64,000 nucleotides of DNA from Streptomyces sp. CB03234 (GTDB taxonomy: Bacteria > Actinomycetota > Actinomycetes > Streptomycetales > Streptomycetaceae), in contig NZ_LIYH01000003.1 of assembly GCF_001905885.1 (NCBI RefSeq), forward strand, positions 620,001 to 684,000. Direction: 5' to 3'. Positions within the stretch are counted from its first letter, which is position 1, and each line of letters opens with the position of its first letter. The notes beneath the pieces are model-generated. The model made no database searches, was not told where the DNA came from, and saw only the letters and a list, made by a program, of their open reading frames with translations. Positions 52,306 through 59,602 of the stretch are shown one piece after another. The translations under genes were made by a program, and so were the position numbers.

Positions 52306-52881
52306 ATGGTGTGGATCGGTGCTCTGGCGACGGCTGCGGTGGCGGGTGCGGGTGCGGGTGCGGCGGCCGGGTATCTCGGCCTGGTGACCGGGGCTCTGCC
52401 CCTGGATCTGGGCGTGGGCCGGCGCACCCGGCCGCTGGGGCCGCAGACCATCGATGTCGCCGCGCCGCGCGAGGTGGTGTTCGACGTCATCGCCCAGCCG
52501 TATCTGGGCAGGGCCACGCGGGCGATGCGGGAGAAGGTCCAGGTCCTCGAGCGTGGCTCCGACATGGTGCTCGCCGCCCATCGCACGCCGGTCGCGGGCG
52601 GCAAGCTGACGGCGACGACGGTGGAGACGGTGCGCTTCACCCGCCCGGAGCGGATCGACTTCCGCCTGGTGCGCGGGCCGGTGCCCGCCGTCACCGAGTC
52701 GTTCGTCCTCACCGGGCACGGGCCGGGTACGCGGCTGGTGTACGAGGGGGAGCTGGCCACGGACCTGTGGGGAGCCGGCCAGTGGTGGGGCGGCATGGTC
52801 GCGCCCCGGTGGGAGGCAACCGTCGCCGTGTCCCTGGCGGCGACCCGTCAGGAGGCCGAGCGGCGCGCGAAGGCGTCCTGA
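52306..52881 (+). CDS. SRPBCC-superfamily protein with N-terminal hydrophobic segment
   Basis: 191 residues from the ATG at 52306. An Ala/Gly-rich transmembrane or signal-anchor segment at 4-25 is followed by a START/Bet v 1-like domain: TIDVAAPREVVFDVIAQPYLGR near residue 48 and LTGHGPGTRLVYEGELATDLWG near residue 140. It probably binds a hydrophobic ligand at the membrane. Box A upstream suggests co-regulation with the radical SAM gene. No precise function is evident. Confidence 0.75.
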   Translation: MVWIGALATAAVAGAGAGAAAGYLGLVTGALPLDLGVGRRTRPLGPQTIDVAAPREVVFDVIAQPYLGRATRAMREKVQVLERGSDMVLAAHRTPVAGGKLTATTVETVRFTRPERIDFRLVRGPVPAVTESFVLTGHGPGTRLVYEGELATDLWGAGQWWGGMVAPRWEATVAVSLAATRQEAERRAKAS

Positions 52882-53010
52882 TCCGTGTACCGCGTGGGCG
52901 GAGGGGTGGTGGGGGTCACGGTCTCGGCCACGTATCCGGGCGCCAGGCCGTCACGTCGTACGAGGGTGTACAGCCTGTCATGTGCGAGGAGTCGTGAAGC
53001 GGCCTTGCCG

Positions 53011-54384
53011 TCAGGCGTCCTGGCGCAGGTCGGCGAGAGCGTCCTCGACGCCACGGTGGAAGGCGGGGTAGGCGTAGATCATGTGGCGGAGCCGGTCGAC
53101 GGGGACCTCGTTGTGAACGGCGACGGCCAGTCCGTAGAGCACCTCCCCGCCACTCGGCCCGGCGGCGGTGGCTCCGACAAGAACGCCCCGGTCGCTGTCC
53201 TCGACGAGCTTGATCAGGCCATGGTTGCCGGCCTTGTGGATCCAGCCGCGCGCCGAGGACGGCACCCGGGCAGTGCCCGTCCGCACCCGCAGTCCCCGCT
53301 CGCGGGCTGCGTGTCCGGACAGGCCCACGGAGCCGACCTCGGGGTCGGTGAACGTGACCCGTGGCATGGCCCGGTAGTCGGCGTCCGGTCCGGGCCGGCC
53401 GAGGATGTCGCGTACGGCGATCTCGGCCTGGTACATGGCCACGTGGGTGAACAGTCCCCGTCCGGTGAGATCACCGACACCCCACACGCCGTGTGCGGCC
53501 CGCAGCCGGCCGTCCACGTCCAGCGCGCGGGCAGCGGGATCGAGACCGATGGTCTCGAGTCCGAGTCCGCCCAGCCGGGGGCGGCGGCCGGTGGCCACGA
53601 GCAGACGCTGCCCGGTGACCTCCTCCCCGCCGTCGAGCGTGAGCCGGAACGTGTCGTCCAGGTGGCGGACGCCGGTGGCACGCACCCCGGTGCGTACGGT
53701 GATGCCTTCCTCCTGGAACACCTCTTCCAGCAGCGCGCCGGCTTCGGGTTCTTCCGCGGGCAGCAGCCGCTCCACGGCCTCCACGACGGTCACGGTGGTA
53801 CCGAAGCGGGCGAACGCCTGCGCCAGTTCGACGCCGATGGCGCCGCCGCCGAGCACGAGCAGTGAGTCGGGCGGCTCCTTGGCGGAGACGGCCTGCCGGT
53901 GGGTCCAGTACGGCACATCCGCGAGGCCCGGCACCGGCGGGATCTGCGGGTCACTGCCGGTGGCAAGCACCACCCCGCGCCGGACGGTGAACCCCTGGCC
54001 GTCGGCCTCCACGCGGCCGGGGCCGGCCAGGCGGGCACGGCCGCGCACGAAGCGCCCGCCCTTGCGGGTGAACCGGTCGACGGCGACCTGGTCGTCCCAG
54101 TTGTCCGTGGCCTCGTCCCTGATCCGGGCGGCCACCGGCCCGAAGTCCGCGTGGACCTGGGCCTCGCCGGCCATGCCCGGCACCCGCCGTGCCTCGGCCA
54201 GGAGGTTCCCGGCGCGGATCATCATCTTGCTCGGGATGCACGCCCAGTACGGGCACTCCCCGCCGACCAGCTCCGCCTCCACCCCGACCACGTCCAGTCC
54301 TTCCTCGGCCAGCCGCTCGGCGGCGTGCTCACCGCCCACCCCCATCCCGATCACCACGACGTCGACTTCCTGTTCCCGGGTCAT
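53011..54384 (-). CDS. Pyridine nucleotide-disulfide oxidoreductase (mercuric-reductase-like)
   Basis: 457 residues from the ATG at 54384, preceded by AAGGAGG. The redox motif is GGECPYWACIPSKMM (Cys-x4-Cys near residue 45). FAD and NAD loops are GMGVGGEHAA and LGGGAIGVELAQAF, and YAYPAFHRGVEDAL ends the dimerisation domain. Class I flavin-disulfide reductases include lipoamide dehydrogenase, glutathione and mercuric reductases; no N-terminal HMA domain or extra C-terminal Cys is present. A thiol or general redox role beside the radical SAM operon is plausible. Confidence 0.87.
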   Translation of the reverse strand: MTREQEVDVVVIGMGVGGEHAAERLAEEGLDVVGVEAELVGGECPYWACIPSKMMIRAGNLLAEARRVPGMAGEAQVHADFGPVAARIRDEATDNWDDQVAVDRFTRKGGRFVRGRARLAGPGRVEADGQGFTVRRGVVLATGSDPQIPPVPGLADVPYWTHRQAVSAKEPPDSLLVLGGGAIGVELAQAFARFGTTVTVVEAVERLLPAEEPEAGALLEEVFQEEGITVRTGVRATGVRHLDDTFRLTLDGGEEVTGQRLLVATGRRPRLGGLGLETIGLDPAARALDVDGRLRAAHGVWGVGDLTGRGLFTHVAMYQAEIAVRDILGRPGPDADYRAMPRVTFTDPEVGSVGLSGHAARERGLRVRTGTARVPSSARGWIHKAGNHGLIKLVEDSDRGVLVGATAAGPSGGEVLYGLAVAVHNEVPVDRLRHMIYAYPAFHRGVEDALADLRQDA

Positions 54385-54778
54385 TGGGCCTCCTTGGTCA
54401 GACGTGTCCAGGGCTCGTGAGTATGCGTATCCGGGATGGCGGGGATGCTGGTGCCGCCACGTCACCGGCGTCACCCGGGCGGCCGCGCGGGGGCGGCCGC
54501 CTACTCGTTCCCTTCGATCGTGCCGGTGACGAAGGAGGGGGTTCGGTGAGCGCGCTTACAGTTCTCGCCCCGCCTGGCGGCCTACGTTCGGATCATGGTG
54601 CTCAGGATGATGCCGGCCGTGGCGCTGATCGCGGACGAGCCGGCGAGCGGACCTGGGTCCTGGCCCGGCCTGGGTAGGCGTACGCGCGGGGCCTGGCCGA
54701 CAGTGCTCCACGCCGCCCTGCTGTTCCGCTCCGCCCACGCCACGCCCGCACCTTCGGGATCCGACAAAGGAGTTCCGC
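54385..54778. promoter_or_regulatory. Divergent region, disulfide reductase / radical SAM
   Basis: 394 bp with Crp-type box B near its middle. The only ORF of note (54595-54918) overlaps the radical SAM gene out of frame and is not supported. Confidence 0.5.
54546..54588 (+). promoter_or_regulatory. Crp/FNR-type promoter (box B)
   Basis: GTGAGCGCGCTTAC (54546-54559), with -10-like TACGTT (54583-54588) centred 33 bp downstream. Same class II spacing as box A; precedes the radical SAM gene. Confidence 0.7.
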
Positions 54779-56353
54779 GTGACTCAGGAAGCCGCACGCC
54801 AGTCGAAGGCCGATCGCGACGAGGTGTTCGTGGAGTTCACCAAGTCGATCTGCCCCCTGTGCAAGACGCCGGTCGACGCGCAGGTCAACATCCGCAACGA
54901 CAAGGTGTACCTGCGTAAACGGTGCCGCGAGCACGGCGAGTTCGAGTCGCTGGTCTACGGGGACGCCGAGGAGTACCTGTCCTCGGCACGGTTCAACAAG
55001 CCCGGCACGATCCCGCTCACCTTCCAGACCGAGGTACGGGACGGCTGTCCGAGCGACTGCGGGCTGTGTCCGGAGCACAAGCAGCACGCCTGCCTGGGCA
55101 TCATCGAGGTCAACACCGGCTGCAACCTGGACTGTCCGATCTGCTTCGCCGACTCCGGCCACCAGCCGGACGGCTACTCCCTCACCCACGAACAGTGCGA
55201 GCGGATGCTCGACGCCTTCGTCGCCTCGGAGGGCGAGGCGGAGGTGGTGATGTTCTCCGGCGGCGAGCCCACCATCCACAGGCACATCCTCGACTTCATC
55301 GACCTCGCCCACGTCCGGCCGATCAAGAACGTCAACCTCAACACCAATGGCATCCGCCTCGCCACCGACAAGAACTTCGTGGCCGAACTCGGCAGGCGCA
55401 ACCAGGTGCCGGGCAGGTCGCTGAACATCTACCTCCAGTTCGACGGCCTCGACGAACGCACCCACCTGGAGATCCGGGGCCGAGACCTGCGTACGTGCAA
55501 ACAGCGGGCCCTGGACAACTGCGCCGAGCACGGGCTGACCGTCACCCTCGTCGCCGCCGTCGAGCGCGGGCTGAACGAGCACGAACTCGGGGCGATCATC
55601 GAGTACGGCATCGACCACCCCGCCGTCCGCTCCGTGGCGTTCCAGCCGGTCACCCACTCCGGCCGGCACGTCGCGTTCGACCCGCTGAACCGCCTCACCA
55701 ACCCCGACGTCATCCGGCTCATCAACGAACAGCGGCCCGACTGGTTCCGCAAGGGCGACTTCTTCCCCGTCCCCTGCTGCTTCCCGACCTGCCGCTCCAT
55801 CACCTATGTGCTGGTGGAAGGGGAACCGGGCGACCGCACCGTCGTCCCCATCCCGCGGCTGCTCAACGTCGAGGACCACCTCGACTACGTCACCAACCGC
55901 GTCATGCCGGACGCCCGCATCCGCGAGGCCCTGGAGAAACTCTGGTCCGCCTCCGCGTTCATGGGAACGGAGACCACCGAGGAGAAGCTGCGCGCCACGG
56001 CCGAGGCCCTGGACTGCGCGGACGCCTGCGGCATCGACCTGCCCGGGGCCGTGAAGGACCTGAACGACAAGGCGTTCATGATCGTGGTCCAGGACTTCCA
56101 GGACCCGTACACCCTCAACGTCAAGCAGCTGATGAAGTGCTGCGTCGAGGAGATCACCCCCGACGGACGCCTCATCCCCTTCTGCGCGTACAACTCCGTC
56201 GGCTACCGCGAGCAGGTCCGGGCCCAGATGTCCGGCGTCCCCGTCGCCCCCGTTGCCCCCAACGCCCTGCCGCTCGCCGGTCGCCTGATGGAGACCCCGT
56301 ACGGATCGAAGACCGCGGGCACCGCAGACGAGGCAGGGGGGCTTTCGTCATGA
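54779..56353 (+). CDS. Cys-rich radical SAM protein, COG1964 (tetraether synthase/pterin methyltransferase-like)
   Basis: 524 residues from the GTG at 54779 (AAAGGAG upstream). An N-terminal rubredoxin/zinc-like knuckle has C25, C28, C49, H52. Then C90, C94, C97, C105 form an extra cluster site, and the radical SAM motif is CNLDCPIC (C115, C119, C122) followed by FSGGEPT. More Cys occur at PVPCCFPTC, DCADACG and KCCVEE near the C-terminus, for several Fe-S clusters. This is the layout of COG1964 proteins, which include archaeal tetraether lipid synthase (Tes) and a pterin methyltransferase. The reaction in actinomycetes is not established. ATGA-coupled to a methyltransferase. Confidence 0.85.
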   Translation: MTQEAARQSKADRDEVFVEFTKSICPLCKTPVDAQVNIRNDKVYLRKRCREHGEFESLVYGDAEEYLSSARFNKPGTIPLTFQTEVRDGCPSDCGLCPEHKQHACLGIIEVNTGCNLDCPICFADSGHQPDGYSLTHEQCERMLDAFVASEGEAEVVMFSGGEPTIHRHILDFIDLAHVRPIKNVNLNTNGIRLATDKNFVAELGRRNQVPGRSLNIYLQFDGLDERTHLEIRGRDLRTCKQRALDNCAEHGLTVTLVAAVERGLNEHELGAIIEYGIDHPAVRSVAFQPVTHSGRHVAFDPLNRLTNPDVIRLINEQRPDWFRKGDFFPVPCCFPTCRSITYVLVEGEPGDRTVVPIPRLLNVEDHLDYVTNRVMPDARIREALEKLWSASAFMGTETTEEKLRATAEALDCADACGIDLPGAVKDLNDKAFMIVVQDFQDPYTLNVKQLMKCCVEEITPDGRLIPFCAYNSVGYREQVRAQMSGVPVAPVAPNALPLAGRLMETPYGSKTAGTADEAGGLSS

Positions 56354-57213
56354 CGGGGGCGCCCAGCGGCGAGGAGTTGAAGGCGTGCTGCGCCGCCGCG
56401 TACTCCTCCGACGTCGTCGCCCTGCTCCTCGGCGACTCGTACCATCCCGGCGGCACCGCCCTGACCCGCCGTCTCGCCGACGGTCTCGGCCTCACCCCGG
56501 GGGCGCGGGTCCTCGACGTCGCCTCCGGGCGCGGCACCACCGCCCTGCTCCTCGCCGACGCCTACCGCTGCGACGTCGACGGGCTGGACTACGCCCCCGC
56601 GAACACCGCCCTCGCCCAAGGCGCCGCCCGGGCGACCGGACTCGCCGACCGTGCCCGGTTCGCCACCGGAGACGCCGAGCACCTGCCGTACCCGGACGGC
56701 GTCTTCGACGCGGTGGTGTGCGAGTGCGCGCTGTGCACCTTCCCGGACAAGGCCCGGGCCGCCTCGGAGTTCGCCCGCGTGCTGAAGCCCGGCGGCCGCC
56801 TCGGCATCACTGACGTCACCGCCGACGCCGACCGCCTGCCGCCCGAGCTCACCGGTCTCGGCGCGCGCATCGCCTGCGTCGCCGACGCCAGGCCGCTCCA
56901 GCAGTACGCCGGGATCCTGACCGCCGCCGGACTGCACACCCGGCGCACCGAGCGCCACGACAACGCCATGCTCCGCATGATCGACCAGATCGAGGCACGC
57001 CTGAACCTGCTGCGCATGACCGCACCCGCCGGGCTCACCGCCACGGGTATCGACCTCGCCGCCGCCCCGGCCGTCCTGCGGGCGGCCCGGACAGCCGTGA
57101 TGGACGGCGTCCTCGGATACGGCTTGCTGGTCGCCGTACGGGACGAGCCGTGTGGACCCACCCCGGGTCCGCCACCGGTGACCCGACCCGGTGAGGGATC
57201 TACCGGCCCGTAG
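56350..57213 (+). CDS. Class I SAM-dependent methyltransferase (ArsM/UbiE-like)
   Basis: 287 residues from the ATG at 56350, overlapping the radical SAM stop. Motif I is VLDVASGRGTTA (about residue 50), then DGLDYAPANTALA, VCECALCTFPDK and VLKPGGRLGITDV. The opening LKACCAAAYSSDVVALLLGDSYHPGG resembles arsenite-methyltransferase relatives, with a Cys pair near residue 13, but the catalytic third Cys arrangement of ArsM is not certain. Its coupling with a COG1964 radical SAM protein is the main clue to its job. C-terminal 25 residues are Pro/Gly-rich. Confidence 0.82.
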   Translation: MTGAPSGEELKACCAAAYSSDVVALLLGDSYHPGGTALTRRLADGLGLTPGARVLDVASGRGTTALLLADAYRCDVDGLDYAPANTALAQGAARATGLADRARFATGDAEHLPYPDGVFDAVVCECALCTFPDKARAASEFARVLKPGGRLGITDVTADADRLPPELTGLGARIACVADARPLQQYAGILTAAGLHTRRTERHDNAMLRMIDQIEARLNLLRMTAPAGLTATGIDLAAAPAVLRAARTAVMDGVLGYGLLVAVRDEPCGPTPGPPPVTRPGEGSTGP

Positions 57214-57255
57214 GTAAGCACGGTCACATACCGACGTCCCCTTCCCCCCTAGCGT
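57214..57255 (+). promoter_or_regulatory. Crp/FNR-type promoter (box C)
   Basis: GTAAGCACGGTCAC (57214-57227), with TAGCGT (57250-57255) centred 32 bp downstream. Matches boxes A and B and precedes the degenerate gene at 57298. Confidence 0.65.
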
Positions 57256-57297
57256 CGGCCGTGAAAGCGGCAGAACACTCTCTTCGGAGGGATCATC

Positions 57298-57751
57298 ATG
57301 ACCACGGCTGCACAGGTATCCCCCAAGATCGCGGAGATCCCCGTCCACGCCCTGTGGGGCGCGGCGGCAGGGTTGGTGGGCGGTGTGGGGTTCGGCATCT
57401 GGATGTCGGTGTCCCGGCCGGTCATGGACCCGCATCACCGAACTCCTCGGCCGCCGCCTCGCGGACCTCGAACAACGCCTGTCCGACAGCGTGTTCAAGA
57501 GCGTCGCCCAGCGCATCGCCACCACCCTGCTGACCCTCACCGCCGCCCAACGCCCGGCCGGACCCCTGCGCCCCGGTACCCGCCATCCGCAGATCACCCT
57601 GACCCACGAACAGCTCGCGGCCCTCGCCGGCACCTCGCGCGAGACCGCCACCAAGGTCCTCCACGAGTTCGCCGACCGCGGTCTGCTCCGACAGGCCCGG
57701 GGCCGTATCACCGTCCTCGCCCCCGACCAGCTGCGCGACGAGGCCGGGTAA
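57298..57751 (+). pseudogene. Chimeric remnant: membrane-protein N-terminus joined to Crp/FNR DNA-binding half
   Basis: The ATG at 57298 has GGAGGGA and starts an in-frame membrane-like peptide (KIAEIPVHALWGAAAGLVGGVGFG...) for about 42 codons. At about 57425 the meaningful frame shifts by one: from RITELLGRRLADLEQRLSD to VLAPDQLRDEAG (to 57751) the sequence is a Crp/FNR C-terminal HTH, including ITLTHEQLAALAGTSRETATKVLHEFADRGLL. The cyclic-nucleotide-like sensor half is absent. I read this as a deletion junction between two genes. A sequencing error cannot explain the missing domains. Regulator activity is not expected. Confidence 0.75.
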
Positions 57752-57847
57752 CCAGAAGTCGTTGTTGACGTTGCCGCCCTCGACCTGGTGGGCAGCGGTC
57801 GCGGCGCCCCGCTGTTCACAGGAGGCTCCTTGTCGTCCGGAGTGGGC

Positions 57848-59602
57848 TCACGCTGTGGAGTCGGCGGCATATCGCAGCCCGTGGCCGAAGTGGTAGAGCG
57901 GATCGGTGCTCTCCTGCGGGACGTCCGGACGTCCGGCCTCGACCTCGGCCATGGAGCGGGGAAGTTGGAACGGCAGCTTGCCCTGCGGGGCGGCACGGCC
58001 GAACAGGACGTCGAGCAGCGCCCGGTCGCCGGCGCCGTAGGCGGCGACCAACACGGCGGCGCGGTCGGCGATTTCGGGGAGGACGGCGGGTCGTTCGAGG
58101 TGGATGGTGACGACGGTGGGCACGGTGTCGAGCAGTGCGAGGATCTGCTTGAGGCGGTCTCGGTCGAAGTCGAGCCTGCCGGCGTGGAAGAACGACTCGA
58201 ACAGGCCCGGGCGGGGCTCGTAGGGGGTGCTCAGGCGCAGCACCGCGAGGTCGGCCTGAGCCGGGTCGGTGACGATGTCGGTGTACTCGGCGGCCACGGC
58301 GGAGTCGACGCCTTCCACGTACAGCCGGGGCCGGCCGGTCAGCGGCAGTACGCCGGCACGGTTCTCGAGCAGGGTCAGTGAGCGGCGCTGGGCATCCTCC
58401 CCGGCGGTGCGGAAGTCGGCGCGGCCGACGATCTCTTCGGCGGCGTCCGGGTCGACATAGCGGCGGTCGTCGAACAGCCCGAGGCGGAATTTCTCGGCGA
58501 GCAGGCGGGTGACGGAGGCGTCGATGCGGGATTCCGCCAGCCGTCCGTCGCGGACCAGTTCCACGATCAGCTCGGGGCATGCCTCGCCGCCGATCTGGTC
58601 GGCGCCCGCGTGCAGCACCTTCAGTGTCCGCTCCTCGGGCGTGAGGTGTTCCACGCCCCAGGCGCGGGCGGTGTGCATCTCCCCCATGATCGGGCCGTCG
58701 TTGATCAGACCCCAGTCGGTGCAGACGATGCCGTCGAAGCCCAGCTCCTCACGCAACAGCCCGGTGATGATCCCCTTGTTGAAGCCGAAGCCGACCTCTT
58801 CGTGCCCGGTGCCGACCGGCATGCCGTAATACGGCATCACCTGCGTGGCACCGGCGGCGATGGCGGCCTTGAACGGCCCCAGGTGGTAGTCGAAGAAGCC
58901 GCCCGGGTAGACCTGTTCCCTGCCGTAGGGGAAGTGCGGGTCCTCGCCGTCCTTCTGCGGGCCACCGCCGGGGAAGTGCTTGACCATCGCGGCCACGCTG
59001 TCCTGGCCGAGCTGCCCGCCCGGACCCCGCAGGCCCTCGATGTACGCGGCGGCCATGCGGGAGGTCAGGTCGGCGTCTTCACCGAACGTGCCGGAGATAC
59101 GGGCCCAACGCGGTTCGGTGGCCAGGTCGATCTGCGGGTGCAGGGCCACACGCAGGCCGACGGCGACGTACTCGCGCCGCACCGTGTCGCCGTACTGGCG
59201 TGCCAGTTCGACGTCGTCAATGGCAGCCAGGCCCAGAGCCTCGGGCCACTGGGAGAAGGGGCCGGCCATCATCGCGGTGCCCGGGTTGTCGGTGAACGCG
59301 TGGCGCGGATCGGTGGACAGCGTCACCGGGATGCCCAGCCGGGTGGCGGCGGCCTGCTCCTGGAGGCGGTTGTGGAGCTCGGCCATCTCGCGTGGGGTGC
59401 CCGCGCCCAGCAGGTTGAAGTGCGACATGAGCTGGTCGGACATCATCTGCTCGGCGGTGAGGCCGACGGGTGCGGGGTTCGCTCCGATGCCTATCGCGTG
59501 GTGGAAGAGCAGCCCGGCCTTCTCTTCCAGTGTCATACGGGGCAGCAGGTCCGCCACCCTCTCGTCGACGCTGCGGCTGGGGTCCTGGTACGGGTGGGTC
59601 AC
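57848..59602 (-). CDS. Glycoside hydrolase family 3 enzyme
   Basis: 584 residues from the GTG at 59602, which overlaps the GH78 stop (GTGA); GAGGAG lies upstream. The family 3 nucleophile motif is GFDGIVCTDWG near residue 288 (TDW for SDW), preceded by VKHFPGGG near residue 208 and TLEEKAGLL near residue 24. A shortened second (alpha/beta sandwich) domain ends with a GKLPFQLPRS motif. No signal peptide, so it should be cytosolic and act on imported oligosaccharide or glycoside. Beta-glucosidase-type specificity is most common. Confidence 0.88.
   Translation of the reverse strand: MTHPYQDPSRSVDERVADLLPRMTLEEKAGLLFHHAIGIGANPAPVGLTAEQMMSDQLMSHFNLLGAGTPREMAELHNRLQEQAAATRLGIPVTLSTDPRHAFTDNPGTAMMAGPFSQWPEALGLAAIDDVELARQYGDTVRREYVAVGLRVALHPQIDLATEPRWARISGTFGEDADLTSRMAAAYIEGLRGPGGQLGQDSVAAMVKHFPGGGPQKDGEDPHFPYGREQVYPGGFFDYHLGPFKAAIAAGATQVMPYYGMPVGTGHEEVGFGFNKGIITGLLREELGFDGIVCTDWGLINDGPIMGEMHTARAWGVEHLTPEERTLKVLHAGADQIGGEACPELIVELVRDGRLAESRIDASVTRLLAEKFRLGLFDDRRYVDPDAAEEIVGRADFRTAGEDAQRRSLTLLENRAGVLPLTGRPRLYVEGVDSAVAAEYTDIVTDPAQADLAVLRLSTPYEPRPGLFESFFHAGRLDFDRDRLKQILALLDTVPTVVTIHLERPAVLPEIADRAAVLVAAYGAGDRALLDVLFGRAAPQGKLPFQLPRSMAEVEAGRPDVPQESTDPLYHFGHGLRYAADSTA

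Noticed and set aside
54595..54918. Leaderless small gene after box B
   Set aside because: It runs out of frame into the radical SAM gene, whose GTG has a good ribosome binding site. No similarity seen.
57383..57751. Intact Crp-family regulator
   Set aside because: Only the C-terminal half is present; no start codon with a ribosome binding site and no sensor domain in this frame.
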